Source: a gamma proteobacterium symbiont of Taylorina sp.
GTDB lineage: Bacteria > Pseudomonadota > Gammaproteobacteria > GRL18
Direction: 5' to 3'
Assembly: GCA_025655455.1 (NCBI GenBank)
Contig: JAHXIV010000007.1
Location: 1 to 64,000, forward strand
Length of the DNA stretch: 64,000 bases
Under the pieces are notes generated by a model. That model was not told the DNA's origin. It searched no databases and saw only the letters and a program-made list of their open reading frames with translations. Shown piece by piece: positions 26,719-38,592 of the stretch. Each line of letters starts with the position of its first letter. The first letter of the stretch is position 1. The position numbers and the translations under genes were made by a program.

Positions 26719-28422
26719 ATGGATGTAAGCCAATCTAATATATTATTTTATAAAGATTCCAAATCTGTCGATCATCTTATGCAATTTGTCCATGATTGTG
26801 GTTTTAAAAATATTTATTCAACTGATAATCATCAACAAGCTACTCAACTATTATTAACCAGTCAGATTGATCTGGTTATTATTACCAAGCTTGATGATCT
26901 TAAAAAGACCATAGCAACCTTTATAAACTATGGGGAAAGCAATGAGACAACAGATGGATTACCACTGGTTGTTATCACTCAAAATGAATCGATAACATCA
27001 ATACAGAAAATAATGGCTCAGGGTGTTAATTCTGTGCTGATAGAACCGGTCAATCATCAAACTATACAAAACACTCTCAGCTTCCTGTTATTTTCTATAC
27101 AGGATGGCATTATTGGTATGGCACAATTGCAAGATGCACAGCAATTAATTGAGGAAAATAAGCCGGATGAAGCCGTGATTATATTACAGGATCTTGTAGG
27201 CTTTCCTGATTTTGGGATTGAAGTACATGTAAGTCTCTGTAAAGCTGCTATAAAAAAGAAGGATAATGAAAGTTCTGCTTCAACACTTAAGGAACTTATA
27301 AAAATAGCTAAAGCGACTGAGGATCAAACCGAAAGACATATTAGATTATCCACAATTGCACACTTGCATGGCAAGCTTCTTTCACAACGTGGCTCAGTTG
27401 GCAAAGCTCTGGAACAATATAAAATCGCTTATGATCTGCATCCCTATAACGTAGATAACTTAGTCAGTCTGATTAGCTTATTACCAAAAGAGAATAAAGT
27501 AAAAGAATTAGAAAATATTTTAAAGAAAACTGTTTTTGATTTTTTGTCCTTTAGCAAACCTCTTGATATTATTGCATATCAACTTTCAGAAACCTGTGAG
27601 CAACTGCAAAAATTAGGATTAGAAGCAGAAGTACTGTCTCTATTCAATATATTGTTAAAAATAGATCATAAAAATATTGAAGTTCATCAGAAAATTCTTT
27701 TTTATTGTGTAAAGCAAGGAAAATACAGCCTTATTTTAGATTATGCCAAATATATTATTACAAAAGTAAAGGATCCTGAACTATTTTATAATTTAGCAAG
27801 AAATTGTCTGGACATACACTCAGGAAAAATAGAATTCATCAATAAAGAAGATGATAAAGCAGAGAGTCACTATGAAAAAAAGGATGACCTGGAAAATAAT
27901 AAACAACTGCTTTATCTTGCAAAAGAGGCGATACAACAAGTGGTCTTCTGGGAACCTGATGCACCTAAGCATAGAGTTTTACTTGCTATAGCTGAGTTTC
28001 GTCTTGGTAATGAAAAGACAACAGAGACAATTTTACTGCAGGTAAAAGAAGAATACCAAAATGATTTAGAGGAATATGCCCAGGTAATAAGGGAGTTGCT
28101 TGACGAAAAAATGTTTCCAACAGCCTTTGACTGGTTAGAAAGTGCTGAAGATTACTTCCCTGATAGTGAAATAATTCTGAAATTAAAATCTGAATATTTC
28201 TGTTGTGTAGGTGAACCATTAAAAGCAGTTAGAGCGATTAAAATATTTTTGCTTAAAGATTCAAAAAATGTAGAACTCATCGTAATGTTGAGTGAAATAT
28301 ACATTGAAGCACAAGATAAAGACAATGCACTGATAGCTATTGAAAAAGCAAAAAAAATTGCTCCTGACAACCAGCGGGTTATAAAGCAGATGAAGGCTGT
28401 CATAAAAGCCTCATCACCTTAA
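26719..28422 (+). CDS. Degenerate receiver with TPR repeats
   Basis: 567 residues. The first 130 fold like a receiver (ILFYKDSKSVDHLM, VVITQNE, and EPVNHQT in place of KP). The acidic pocket and phospho-acceptor are lost: where LLDxxMP is expected it reads VIITKLDD, so it should not be phosphorylated. The rest is helical with TPR-like repeats (for example AVIILQDLVG near 150, ALEQYKIAYDLHP near 235, ALIAIEKAKKIAPDN near the end). It is probably a scaffold for protein contacts. It is last in the kinase-CheY-MotA-MotB operon, 17 bp after motB, suggesting a role in assembling or regulating that stator. No membrane segment. Confidence 0.82.
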   Translation: MDVSQSNILFYKDSKSVDHLMQFVHDCGFKNIYSTDNHQQATQLLLTSQIDLVIITKLDDLKKTIATFINYGESNETTDGLPLVVITQNESITSIQKIMAQGVNSVLIEPVNHQTIQNTLSFLLFSIQDGIIGMAQLQDAQQLIEENKPDEAVIILQDLVGFPDFGIEVHVSLCKAAIKKKDNESSASTLKELIKIAKATEDQTERHIRLSTIAHLHGKLLSQRGSVGKALEQYKIAYDLHPYNVDNLVSLISLLPKENKVKELENILKKTVFDFLSFSKPLDIIAYQLSETCEQLQKLGLEAEVLSLFNILLKIDHKNIEVHQKILFYCVKQGKYSLILDYAKYIITKVKDPELFYNLARNCLDIHSGKIEFINKEDDKAESHYEKKDDLENNKQLLYLAKEAIQQVVFWEPDAPKHRVLLAIAEFRLGNEKTTETILLQVKEEYQNDLEEYAQVIRELLDEKMFPTAFDWLESAEDYFPDSEIILKLKSEYFCCVGEPLKAVRAIKIFLLKDSKNVELIVMLSEIYIEAQDKDNALIAIEKAKKIAPDNQRVIKQMKAVIKASSP

Positions 28423-28476
28423 TACTATCAATAGACAGCTACAAATAAACTAGAAAAATCAGTCTACCTACATAGA

Positions 28477-31400
28477 TTACAATACCACATCTATTCTATG
28501 CAGTTCTTCAAGTGCCAGTTCAAAATCATATTCATCAATGGCTTTTAATAAGCGTTTTAAAATAATCTTATGGCTCGATATACCGGGCAAGTCCTCAATT
28601 TCTTCTACAATATCTACCGCATCAGGATCATCTTCTTCTAATAATTCCCGTAACTGGCCTAGAAGGGAGTTAAGTTTTTCTGCATCCAATAGTTCTGTAT
28701 TTTCCTCTTTTTTCGGTGTTATGCCTGTGTTTTGTTGAAGTAATTCTAATGAGATTAAAACAGTTGATAAATTTCTATCTACATGATTCAATAGCTGGTC
28801 TATTTGCTCATCAAATTGATGTTCCATGCAAGCCAGCTCTAATGCCTGTGCTGCTTGGTATAAATCTGTTGCGCCAATATTGCCAGCCACTCCTTTTAAG
28901 CTATGAGCGCAGCGAGTAGTTGCTTCCTGATCCTTTTTTGAACGGTCGGTTGCCTGGGCTTGTTTAAATTGTCGGGTAAAATCGGATTCATTTTCCTTGA
29001 ACTTATTTAGTAGCTTTATATACAATTTTTGATTACCCTGGCAGGTGGCCAGTCCTTCAATGGTATTAACACCAGCCAGTTCGGGTAGTTGTGTTTTATC
29101 TTCTTTGTTATCACTTACATTATAGTTATTATCTAAATCATTTATAGCAATTTCCCTATCAGGATGAGAAGGCGTAATCCATTTTGCCATAATACTAAAC
29201 ATTTCTTTCACATTAATGGGTTTGGCGATATGGTCATTCATCCCTGCTTCAAGTACTTTCTCTTTATCTCCCAGCATGGCGTTAGCGGTCATAGCCAGTA
29301 TTGCTAAGTCCTGAAAGCGTTCCTGATTGCGTAATTTACGGGTGGCTTCATAACCATCCATTACAGGCATCTGACAATCCATTAAAATACCATCACAACT
29401 GCTGGCAAAATCTTCCTGAGCCATAATATCCAGTGCCTCTTGCCCATCATTAGCCACTTCCACACTGATTCCATTGGAGCTTAATAACTCCATCGCCAGT
29501 TCCTGGTTGATTTCATTATCTTCAACCAGCAATATTTGAGCACCGCGTAATTTTTGTATGGCTGCGCGGGCTTCATCTTGAGTATTGAGGCTTCGCTGTT
29601 CACTGCTCACTTCATAACCCATGGCTATCATAATGGCATCCAGTAAACTCGATGGAGTGACCGGCTTGGTTAAAAATCCACTGATATTAATGCCTTGGGC
29701 TGCATGATGTGCTTCTTCTCGTCCATAGGCAGTCACCATAATCACCGTGGGAATTTCAGTGAGATTTGTATTAGCGTGAATTGCTTTGGTGGTTTCAATA
29801 CCGTCCATGCCCGGCATTTTCCAATCCATTAAGACTAATTTATACGGGTCATAATTATTAGCCTGCTCTAATTGTACTAAAGCCGTTTCACCTGTGCCTG
29901 CCTGGTCAATACGCAGGCCAAAACTCGCTAACATAGCACTTAATATCTCTCGTGATGTACTATTGTCATCCACCACCAGCACGCGCATGGCTCCTAAATC
30001 AGTAGCGACGGAACGGCGTTTGGAAATCTCCCCCTGTTGTTTGCCAAGACAGGCGGTGAAGTGAAAAATACTGCCTTTATCTGGCTCACTTTCGACCCAG
30101 ATATCTCCCTGCATTAATTCAGTGAGTTTTTTTGAAATAGACAGACCCAGACCGGTACCGCCGTATTTTCGTGTAGTGGAGGTATCAGCCTGTGAGAAAG
30201 ATTGAAATAATTTGCTTTGTTGCTCAGTCGTCATTCCCACACCGGTGTCGTGTACTGAGAACTGTAATTTAACCTCATTTTCACCTTCTTCAATGGCTTT
30301 AACCCGAAAGACGATTTCCCCTGTTTCGGTAAATTTAACTGCATTATTGCCCAGATTGGTAAGTACTTGTCCCAAACGCAAAGGGTCACCTATCAGTGCC
30401 GTGGGCAAATCAGAGGGCAAATCAAACATTAGTTCAAGATTATTTTCTTCGGCTTTCAGACCTACCAGATTAGCCAGATTATCAAACACATCTTCCAGGC
30501 GAAAATCAACACTTTCCATATCCAGTTTACCGGCTTCAATCTTGGAAAAATCCAGAATATCATTGATAATGCCCAGCAGTGATTCTCCTGAACGGTGGAC
30601 TTTTTCAACATAATTACGCTGTTTGCGGTTAAGTTCTGTTTGTAAGGCCAGGTGGGACATGCCGATAATCGCATTCATCGGGGTGCGGATTTCATGGGAC
30701 ATATTGGCTAGGAAGTCTGATTTTGCTCTAGTTGCTTCTTCAGCTATTTCTCGTGCATTTTGTAAATTTTCTTCTGCCTCCTTCATTTTTGTAACATCAA
30801 CCACTGAACCACTTGTTTTTAATGGTTTACCATTTTTATCTCGTTGTGTCTTACCTCGAACTCTTGTCCAAAAATAACTACCATTTTTTCGTTGGCTACG
30901 ATAAGTATTGTCATAAATCGAATCTGTTTCTAAATGTTTTGTGTATTCTTTTTGTATTAACTCTAAATCATCAGGGTGGATAGTGTTAAAATAGGTATCA
31001 ATATTTAACTCTAACTCATCAGCACCATAGCCATACATTTCAATGAGCCTTGGAGACCACCATAGTTCACTCGTTATTAAATTATAATCCCACAATCCAT
31101 CACCACTGCCAGAAATGGTTAATTCAAATCTTTCCTGAGCTTCTTTAAGCTGAAATTCTATTTCCTTGCGTTGGCTAATATCTCTGGTAACAGCATAAAT
31201 ATGGGGCTGAAAATTAATATTAATAACTGCGAGAATAACTTCCGTATAAAAAGGTTTTTGAATATCTTTGCGTTGATGTAACCACTCAAATTGGGCAGAA
31301 CCCTGCTCAAAAACCGTACCAAAATTAGAAATAAGATGATCCGCTGATTTTTTACCATCAGATTGTAATTCAGGGGTAAAATCCAGAGATGACTTACCAA

Positions 31401-34400
31401 TAAAGTCTTCTTTACAGTCCATACCAAACAATTCTATGGTTGCTTGATTAACATCAACATACAAACCATCTTTTATTATAGCAATACTGTCGGGTGCTGC
31501 ATCAAAGAGAGTACTAAATCGATTACTAGTCTCCTGTAATTTACTCTCTATAGTCCTACGCTTATCAATTTCTCTGGCCATTTTTCGATTCCAGAAAATG
31601 ATAATAACCAAAACAAACAAACCAACAAAAGCAATTTTCCAAAATAAAGAATAATCAATTTTTGTCACAGAATCTTGTTTTACCCAATTATTTAAAATAG
31701 CACTTCGTTCTTGTTCACTGATTGCAGCAATTGCTTTATTTAAAATACTCACTAATGGTGCATAATCTTGACGTACCCCAAGGCCTAAAGAGATTAAAAA
31801 CTCAGTTTCTCCCACAATTTTTATATTACTTAATCCCATTTTTGCAATGCTATAACTACCCAAAGCAAAGGTGCATAAAAAAGCATCTATTTTGCCTGTA
31901 GAAACAGCGCTCAAACCTTCCTGAATATTATTAACTTCTATAAATTGAGTGGATGGATACTTTTGTTTAATACGTATTGCATAACCATAATCTTTTATTA
32001 GACCAATGGTTTGATCTTTAATCTCATTTAAGTGACCCACATAGTTTTGCTTATTATTCATTACAATAATGATATTGTTGTGAATATAAGGCTCTGTAAA
32101 AATCAGATGTTGGCGATTAGAATCAGTTGTTTCGGATAAGACATCAACCTGTTTATTCTCTGATAATCTAACCGACTCACTCCATGTTTTAGTCGCTATT
32201 TTCTCAAACTGCAGTCCCGTCAGGGTTTCAATTTTTTTTAAATAATCTGAAACAATACCAATATATTCACCCTGTGAATTAAAGGCTTCAAAAGGCAGCC
32301 AACCAGGGTCACCGGTAAACTTTAATATGTGGTGTTGACTTATCCACTGTTTTTCTTCTTTACTCAGCTTAATTGTTTTAATATTAAAATCAAACTTTTC
32401 ATAGGATCGTGAAATTTTTTGAAATATTTTTGTCTTCATATCTGAAAATTGGGTTAAATTTGGCACCAATAGACCATTATTTAACTTAAAGTTTTTTTTA
32501 TAATAAATAATAATATTTCCTACTAACAATGGGTTGCCATTATTTTCAAAATAGGATTTCTTATTTATAGTTGGTAATGAATAGAGTGAAGAATGCTGCA
32601 AAGAAAGCTTAGCTTGCTGCTGCTTTAAAGTATTGACTACTTTCCCGTTAACCCTGGCCAAATTAATATACTCACTACCAGTATTAAAGGAATTGACCTG
32701 TATTTGCATAATATCGGGATGACTAAAAAATTGCTCTAAAACTTTTTCTAATTCTTGTGATCGTGCAGAAAACAGGAATCGGCCTGAGATATCAGCAATT
32801 AAATTAGCAAACTTTAAAACAGGACGTATGTCTTGCTGTAAATAAAATTTTATAATTTCATCATATCGACCACTTTCTTTTAACTTGGCCAAGCCAATAT
32901 TAAAATCATCTCTTACTTGTTTTGATTTAAAAGCTGCAGGATAAGAGGTGATTTGTGGAAATATATTGTGAAAATCATATTCTTGTGAATTTTTTAATGC
33001 TAGTTGATACCATTTAAAAATGGTTTTATCAATGATAATGGCATCATTTTTACCCGAAAAAAACCGTTTAATATCTTCAGCCTGTGAGGATGAATCGGTA
33101 TAATTATCTCTGTCGGTTCCATTATCAGGATTAAATAGATGATTAAATTGCTTGCCCAAATCATTATAAGCTCCTTTCCAGGCAACTATTTTTAGTTTGG
33201 CTAAATCATCAATCGAGTTTATAGACAGTCTATCTTTTTTTCGTGTGATCGCATAATTTTCAAATGAGATAAAATGATCACTATAAAATAATTCATCCTC
33301 TTGTTCTGTAACCGCTGAAACACTATCATAGTCATTATTACCATGTAAAATATTTTCCAAATAGTGCTTTGACATTTGTGAAATATTAACCTTATAACCT
33401 TGGAGCTTTAATATTTCTGTCATTAAATCAGACTCAATTCCTTTAGAGCTGGTTTTGCCAAACATAAAAGGGGGACGCTCAAAATTAAAGGCAATATTCA
33501 GTTCTTTAGTGTCACCTTCAAACTTATCAGCATAAGGTTGTTGAGACAGCCATTTAAATATAATGGATTTTTTATCATTAATACTAATGCTCTGCAATGC
33601 TTTTTGTAAAATTGATTGCAGTAAGGGCTCATCCCTATTTGAGAAAAAATGCAGTGTAGGTGCTTCAAAACCCCTCTGTGCAATACCTTTTAAGCCAGTG
33701 ATAAATTCTTCTTCAATTTTTTTTTCAAGAACGATTTGCCCTTCATATAAGGCATCAGCTTCCCCATTTAAGACACGATTAATAGAATCATCCAAATTTT
33801 GGGTTAAGACTATTTGAATATCAGGGTATTTTTCTTTAATCTTATCGATGGTTCCATAACCTTTTTCAATGGCTAATTTTTTACCATTCATATCATCAAG
33901 AGAACGAATAGAGATATTATCTTTTTTAATATATAAATAATCCTTCATCTTAAAATAACCACTGGAAAAAAGACCATACCTTGCTCTTTCATTGGTATAA
34001 TAGGTTGCGGGCAATAGATCCAGTTTTTTATTTTTAAAATCCGTTAACAAGTTATCCCAAATATCAGTGACTATCCTAATTTTCAGGCCTGTTTTTTCAG
34101 AGATTTTCTTTAAATAATCTCCTGCAATACCATCAATATCATTACCATTATTTGAAAAAACCACGGGATCCCATTGTTCTACACCTACACGCACTATATG
34201 AGAATTTATCCAGGCTTTCTCTTCATCAGAAAATAATGCATTATTTTCATTATCTTCTACATCATGTCTTTGTTTAGGTATTTCATAAATAAGTTTATCC
34301 AAATTTTGATTAGCCTTAGATACCAATCCCAGTAATCGGTATAGCTGTATATTCTTACTCACTTTTTCAAAGCTAATATTTCCAAGAGGAATATTTTTTT

Positions 34401-35256
34401 TGTCGGCCAATTTAGCAATTTCAACGCCTTCAAAATGTAAAGCATCTTTTGTTCTTTTTTGAGTGTTATATTGATTATAAATAATATCTACCGCTTCATT
34501 GATGTGTTTTAGTGCATACTCCCAACCTTGTAATGATGCCTGCCTAAATTTTTCAACTTTTTGTGGATGCTGATTAAGCATATTTTGTGAGGTAAATAAA
34601 ATATCACTGTATAGATCAAAACCATGATCTCGAGGATTAAAAATAGTATATTTAATATTTGCTTGTTTTAAGGTATAGGGTTCATTAGACAGGTAGGCAA
34701 AAATAGCATCTGTTTTATCATCTATTAAATCCTGAACATTAAATGAATGTTGCTGGCGTATAAACATATCAGAACGAACACCAGCAGAAATTAGCATTGA
34801 GTTAATAGATGCTAATCCTGTTTGATCTTCTGTCATCATAATGCGTTTGCCTTTAAAGTCACTCAGTTGTTGAAGATCTTTTCGTTGTTTGGTCAACAGA
34901 ATAACAGGCGAGTGTTGAAAAGTTGCAGCCAACATAACAACTGGCTTACCATCTAAGTAATCTAGTAGTAACGAAGAACGACCGACAGCAAAATCAGCCT
35001 TTCCTGAAAGAACATCCTTAACATTGTCCATACCCAATTGATATTCTCTAATATTAACATCAAGACCTGCATCCTTATAAAAACCTTTTTCTTTAGCCAT
35101 ATAGTAACCGGCAAACTGAAACTGATTTTTCCATACCAGTTGCAGGTTTATAGTTTTATCGTTGCTGCTGCCAGTATTAGCGAAACAGACATGGCTAACT
35201 AATAATACAAGCAATAACGTGGTAATTTTGTTTAATATATACATATTAAAATTCAT
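28477..35256 (-). CDS. Giant hybrid kinase A: four solute-binding modules, PAS2, HisKA, HATPase, REC2, Hpt
   Basis: 2259 residues. Signal peptide; NMT1/THI5-like module (about 35-330, [18 protein letters not shown]); SBP family 3 modules at about 354-572 ([15 protein letters not shown]), 590-802 ([12 protein letters not shown]) and 980-1190 ([17 protein letters not shown]); an unassigned segment at 803-950; one membrane helix at about 1205-1225. Inside the cell: two PAS (1245-1365, 1378-1495), HisKA with SHEIRTP at about 1522, HATPase, receivers at about 1755 (LMDWKMPGM) and 1903 (MDCQMPVM), Hpt with AHSLKG at about 2116 and a helical tail. Bases 28883-30723 match kinase C. It starts inside the end of kinase B, so translation is coupled. 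A second ATG at 35244 is possible. It is the last gene of the array. Confidence 0.93.
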   Translation of the reverse strand: MNFNMYILNKITTLLLVLLVSHVCFANTGSSNDKTINLQLVWKNQFQFAGYYMAKEKGFYKDAGLDVNIREYQLGMDNVKDVLSGKADFAVGRSSLLLDYLDGKPVVMLAATFQHSPVILLTKQRKDLQQLSDFKGKRIMMTEDQTGLASINSMLISAGVRSDMFIRQQHSFNVQDLIDDKTDAIFAYLSNEPYTLKQANIKYTIFNPRDHGFDLYSDILFTSQNMLNQHPQKVEKFRQASLQGWEYALKHINEAVDIIYNQYNTQKRTKDALHFEGVEIAKLADKKNIPLGNISFEKVSKNIQLYRLLGLVSKANQNLDKLIYEIPKQRHDVEDNENNALFSDEEKAWINSHIVRVGVEQWDPVVFSNNGNDIDGIAGDYLKKISEKTGLKIRIVTDIWDNLLTDFKNKKLDLLPATYYTNERARYGLFSSGYFKMKDYLYIKKDNISIRSLDDMNGKKLAIEKGYGTIDKIKEKYPDIQIVLTQNLDDSINRVLNGEADALYEGQIVLEKKIEEEFITGLKGIAQRGFEAPTLHFFSNRDEPLLQSILQKALQSISINDKKSIIFKWLSQQPYADKFEGDTKELNIAFNFERPPFMFGKTSSKGIESDLMTEILKLQGYKVNISQMSKHYLENILHGNNDYDSVSAVTEQEDELFYSDHFISFENYAITRKKDRLSINSIDDLAKLKIVAWKGAYNDLGKQFNHLFNPDNGTDRDNYTDSSSQAEDIKRFFSGKNDAIIIDKTIFKWYQLALKNSQEYDFHNIFPQITSYPAAFKSKQVRDDFNIGLAKLKESGRYDEIIKFYLQQDIRPVLKFANLIADISGRFLFSARSQELEKVLEQFFSHPDIMQIQVNSFNTGSEYINLARVNGKVVNTLKQQQAKLSLQHSSLYSLPTINKKSYFENNGNPLLVGNIIIYYKKNFKLNNGLLVPNLTQFSDMKTKIFQKISRSYEKFDFNIKTIKLSKEEKQWISQHHILKFTGDPGWLPFEAFNSQGEYIGIVSDYLKKIETLTGLQFEKIATKTWSESVRLSENKQVDVLSETTDSNRQHLIFTEPYIHNNIIIVMNNKQNYVGHLNEIKDQTIGLIKDYGYAIRIKQKYPSTQFIEVNNIQEGLSAVSTGKIDAFLCTFALGSYSIAKMGLSNIKIVGETEFLISLGLGVRQDYAPLVSILNKAIAAISEQERSAILNNWVKQDSVTKIDYSLFWKIAFVGLFVLVIIIFWNRKMAREIDKRRTIESKLQETSNRFSTLFDAAPDSIAIIKDGLYVDVNQATIELFGMDCKEDFIGKSSLDFTPELQSDGKKSADHLISNFGTVFEQGSAQFEWLHQRKDIQKPFYTEVILAVININFQPHIYAVTRDISQRKEIEFQLKEAQERFELTISGSGDGLWDYNLITSELWWSPRLIEMYGYGADELELNIDTYFNTIHPDDLELIQKEYTKHLETDSIYDNTYRSQRKNGSYFWTRVRGKTQRDKNGKPLKTSGSVVDVTKMKEAEENLQNAREIAEEATRAKSDFLANMSHEIRTPMNAIIGMSHLALQTELNRKQRNYVEKVHRSGESLLGIINDILDFSKIEAGKLDMESVDFRLEDVFDNLANLVGLKAEENNLELMFDLPSDLPTALIGDPLRLGQVLTNLGNNAVKFTETGEIVFRVKAIEEGENEVKLQFSVHDTGVGMTTEQQSKLFQSFSQADTSTTRKYGGTGLGLSISKKLTELMQGDIWVESEPDKGSIFHFTACLGKQQGEISKRRSVATDLGAMRVLVVDDNSTSREILSAMLASFGLRIDQAGTGETALVQLEQANNYDPYKLVLMDWKMPGMDGIETTKAIHANTNLTEIPTVIMVTAYGREEAHHAAQGINISGFLTKPVTPSSLLDAIMIAMGYEVSSEQRSLNTQDEARAAIQKLRGAQILLVEDNEINQELAMELLSSNGISVEVANDGQEALDIMAQEDFASSCDGILMDCQMPVMDGYEATRKLRNQERFQDLAILAMTANAMLGDKEKVLEAGMNDHIAKPINVKEMFSIMAKWITPSHPDREIAINDLDNNYNVSDNKEDKTQLPELAGVNTIEGLATCQGNQKLYIKLLNKFKENESDFTRQFKQAQATDRSKKDQEATTRCAHSLKGVAGNIGATDLYQAAQALELACMEHQFDEQIDQLLNHVDRNLSTVLISLELLQQNTGITPKKEENTELLDAEKLNSLLGQLRELLEEDDPDAVDIVEEIEDLPGISSHKIILKRLLKAIDEYDFELALEELHRIDVVL
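28883..30723. repeat. 1,841-bp duplicated kinase core, copy 1
   Basis: This stretch, from HisKA to mid-Hpt in kinase A, matches 38981-40821 in kinase C with a constant offset of 10,098 and no indel. All positions compared by eye, and the whole translated segment, were identical. Identity stops abruptly at both edges. Confidence 0.9.
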
Positions 35257-38200
35257 CCAATTTGCCGAGTTCTTGCAGAGCTAATTCAAAATCATAATTA
35301 TCAATGGCCTTGACTAAACGTTTTAAAGTATTTTTATGAGTGGATATGCCTGGTAAGTCTTCTATCTCTTCTACAATATCTGCTGCTTCAAGGGCATCAT
35401 CCTCTAATAGTTCTTGTAGTTGAGCGAGAAGTGTATTGAACTTTTCTGTATCTAATGTTGGTGTTTCGCTATCTGTTTTCTGTTCAGTTGAGGATTCATT
35501 TTCTTCAAATGCTTCTATAGCACTTAATACAACCGATAAATGCTTATCAACAGCCATTAATAATATTTCTATTTGATCACTAGATTGATTTTCTTTACAC
35601 GCCAGCTCTAATGCCTCTGTGGCATGGTATAAATCAGTTGCACCAATATTGCCTGTAACGCCTTTAATGCTGTGCGCACAACGGGTACTTGCTTCACTGT
35701 TATTATTTGTTTGGTCTTCAATTTGTGCCTGTGTAAATTGCTCTCTAAAATCTTGCCCATTATCTTTAAACTTAAGAAGTAATTTTTTATATAGTTTTTG
35801 ATTACCCTGGCAGATAATCAGTCCTTTTTCTACATCAATACCCTCTATCGAAGGAAAGGGTTCATCCTCTTGTGATTTATCGTTATCTGTACTTTCAGTA
35901 TTCTTGATGTGAATAGCACTTGGTGGATTGGAAGGAGCAATCCATTTGGCCATAGTAGTAAACATGTCTTTAATATTAATGGGTTTAGCTATATGGTCAT
36001 TCATACCGGCTTCAATGACTTTTTCTTTATCGCCCAACATGGCGTTGGCCGTCATTGCTAGTATCGGTAAATCTTTAAATTGTTCTTGTTTACGTAATAA
36101 ATGTGTGGCTTCATATCCATCCATAACAGGCATTTGACAATCCATCAGTATACCATCACAACTTTCGGCAAATTCTTTATCCGCCATCTTATCCAATGCT
36201 TGTTGTCCATCATTAGCAACAGCGACAGTAATACCGTTAGATGTGAGTAATTCCAGTGCTAATTCCTGATTAATTTCGTTGTCTTCAACCAATAATATAT
36301 TTGCACCATGAAGTTTATTGGTAGTAGATTTCTCTCCTTGTACACTATCTTTACTTGAATAGCGCTGAGAAATTTCTCCTTGCTGTTTACCAAAACGGGC
36401 TGTAAAGTAAAATTTACTGCCAATATTTACTTCACTTTCTACCCAGATTTCACCGTGCATTAATTCGGTCAGTTTTTTAGAAATCGAGAGACCTAGTCCA
36501 GTTCCCCCATATTTACGTGTAGTAGAGGTATCTGCTTGAGAAAAAGACTGGAATAATTTATTTTGTTGCTCCGCTGTCATGCCCACACCGGTATCATGCA
36601 CAGAAAATTGCAACATAAGCTCATTTTTATCTTCTTTTATCATTTTCGCATCAAATAAAATTTCTCCTTTCTCTGTAAATTTAACGGCATTATTTCCTAG
36701 ATTAATAAGTATTTGTCCTAAACGCAGAGGATCACCAACTAAGGCTGTAGGTATATCTGAAGGTAAATCCAATACTAATTTTAGTCCATTTTCTTCAGCC
36801 TTAAGGCTTACAAGATTATCCAGGTTATCAAATACATCTTCTAAACGAAAATCTATTTCCTCCATATCCAGTTTACCTGCTTCTATCTTGGAAAAATCAA
36901 GAATATCATTAATAATACCTAATAATGCCTGGCCTGAACGATGAACTTTTTCTATGTAGTTTCTTTGCTTACGATTCAGCTCTGTTTGTAGTGCCAAATG
37001 TGACATACCAATAATAGCATTCATAGGGGTACGAATTTCATGGCTCATATTAGCTAGAAAATCTGATTTTGCCTCAGTTGCTAATTCGGCAATTTCTTTT
37101 GCCTCTTTAAGATTTTCAGCTAAATTTAACAATGTGGCTTGTGAACGTTTAATAATAAATGTCAATAATATAATGGCAGCAATAAAAACAATCCCGCCCA
37201 TTGCTACATAGGTAGATAAACCTCTTGCATTTTCCATTTCATTAAAACGGGTATCTCTAACAACAGATAAAGCTGAATCTGTATTGAGTGCAGCCTCAAC
37301 CATTTCATTTGCCACTTGTTCTGCTTGTTTATTAATACTAAGCACTTGATCGAAGTTCCTAAAATACAATTCAATGTTAGGTAGTACGCTGTTAAAAACT
37401 GATTTTTCATCTTCTTCAATTAACATCGTAGCAATTTTTTTTGCCCTGAAGATACTTGATTCAAGATAACTTGATACTCGACGATTATAAATATCTTTGG
37501 CTTCAGCTGTTCTTGACATTGCATAGTCTCTATCTGCCTGACGTGCATTGCTAATCCCTCTCATGAGTGCAATAACTTCCTCTGACAAATCTAAGCGGCG
37601 TTCCATTAAGTCTTGAAGATCGTTAACAGAGTCTTGAATACTATCAAATACCTCCTTTTCATTTCGTTGCAGCGCCAATGCTGCCTCAGTAAGTTCAAAT
37701 GCCACTGTGTCCAATAGAACAATATCGGTCTTTGATAGCTTTATATGATTATCACTTGGATCTTTTTTTACACTTGATAAGGCTGATTTTATTTGTTTTA
37801 TTTTTAATAATTCAGTACGGTATCTGGAATGTATTAATATAATCTTTTCTAAAAGCGTTCGGCTGTGTTCATTTTTAAGCCGCTTAAAAAGCGTACTAAT
37901 AATTTGTGCCATTCTTTCCAGTTCACTACTAGCAAGATCAAGATCTCGGTAACTATTTGAAATAAAATAATTTTTCTCATGATTTCGGGTAACTTCACCA
38001 AGAATAACTAACTCGTAGGATAAGGCCACATTATCAGAGATATTTTTCATTTGTTTGCGTAATTTTTTAACAGAGAATTTGTCTATTCGAATATACTTTT
38101 CTTGCAAATTTTGTAGTGCATCTGCACTGGAAGATGCTAATCGTGCAGCAGTAACCATTTTAACTCTAGCCTCATCACTTTTTCCACGAAGCTCGACATT

Positions 38201-38575
38201 CCTATTAAAACCTTCCTTGTATGCCAGGATTAATTCTTCTAAACCAGCTGTTTTAGTGTGATCATCAGGTCGGGTGATATGAAATTCTCGTACTAATGCA
38301 AGCTCCTGATCTATTAGCTGTTTCGCTTTTTCAGCAGATTCCTTATTATTATCTCGGGTATAAACCAATTCATCTAAGCGAGCACGATCCAATAACAAAA
38401 CCAACTGACCTGCTGTATCATGTCTTTCTACAGCAAGAAACATTGAGGTCAAAGTATACCAGCCTGTAAATCCAATGATTGCCAGTAAAATAATACCAAC
38501 AATTGAGCCAAATAGAATTTTCTTGTTCTCTTTATTTACAACTGAATTGCTTGTTGTAGTGACATATTCACTCAT
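35246..38575 (-). CDS. Hybrid kinase B: helical-bundle sensor, HisKA, HATPase, one REC, Hpt
   Basis: 1109 residues from the ATG at 38575; an ATG at 38584 abuts the GAGGA ribosome-binding site and is too close to it. TM1 (about 17-45) and TM2 (about 453-477) enclose some 400 residues of nearly pure helix, suggesting a two-bundle periplasmic sensor of the HBM type (inference). No PAS follows; a short coil leads into HisKA (SHEIRTP near 512), HATPase, a single receiver (about 757-875, [10 protein letters not shown]), Hpt (AHSIKG near 965) and the conserved helical tail. The first receiver found in the other five kinases is absent here: HATPase is followed by a short Ser-rich linker. The gene starts 17 bp after kinase C stops and overlaps the start of kinase A. 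Confidence 0.92.
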   Translation of the reverse strand: MSEYVTTTSNSVVNKENKKILFGSIVGIILLAIIGFTGWYTLTSMFLAVERHDTAGQLVLLLDRARLDELVYTRDNNKESAEKAKQLIDQELALVREFHITRPDDHTKTAGLEELILAYKEGFNRNVELRGKSDEARVKMVTAARLASSSADALQNLQEKYIRIDKFSVKKLRKQMKNISDNVALSYELVILGEVTRNHEKNYFISNSYRDLDLASSELERMAQIISTLFKRLKNEHSRTLLEKIILIHSRYRTELLKIKQIKSALSSVKKDPSDNHIKLSKTDIVLLDTVAFELTEAALALQRNEKEVFDSIQDSVNDLQDLMERRLDLSEEVIALMRGISNARQADRDYAMSRTAEAKDIYNRRVSSYLESSIFRAKKIATMLIEEDEKSVFNSVLPNIELYFRNFDQVLSINKQAEQVANEMVEAALNTDSALSVVRDTRFNEMENARGLSTYVAMGGIVFIAAIILLTFIIKRSQATLLNLAENLKEAKEIAELATEAKSDFLANMSHEIRTPMNAIIGMSHLALQTELNRKQRNYIEKVHRSGQALLGIINDILDFSKIEAGKLDMEEIDFRLEDVFDNLDNLVSLKAEENGLKLVLDLPSDIPTALVGDPLRLGQILINLGNNAVKFTEKGEILFDAKMIKEDKNELMLQFSVHDTGVGMTAEQQNKLFQSFSQADTSTTRKYGGTGLGLSISKKLTELMHGEIWVESEVNIGSKFYFTARFGKQQGEISQRYSSKDSVQGEKSTTNKLHGANILLVEDNEINQELALELLTSNGITVAVANDGQQALDKMADKEFAESCDGILMDCQMPVMDGYEATHLLRKQEQFKDLPILAMTANAMLGDKEKVIEAGMNDHIAKPINIKDMFTTMAKWIAPSNPPSAIHIKNTESTDNDKSQEDEPFPSIEGIDVEKGLIICQGNQKLYKKLLLKFKDNGQDFREQFTQAQIEDQTNNNSEASTRCAHSIKGVTGNIGATDLYHATEALELACKENQSSDQIEILLMAVDKHLSVVLSAIEAFEENESSTEQKTDSETPTLDTEKFNTLLAQLQELLEDDALEAADIVEEIEDLPGISTHKNTLKRLVKAIDNYDFELALQELGKLDEF

Positions 38576-38592
38576 GAATTGCATTCCTCATT

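Noticed and set aside
30212-30613. 133-codon plus-strand ORF, also seen at 40310-40711, 49773-50174 and 54429-54830
   Set aside because: These lie antisense to the conserved HisKA-HATPase core of the kinases and recur only because that core is conserved. Composition and lack of start signals argue against real genes.
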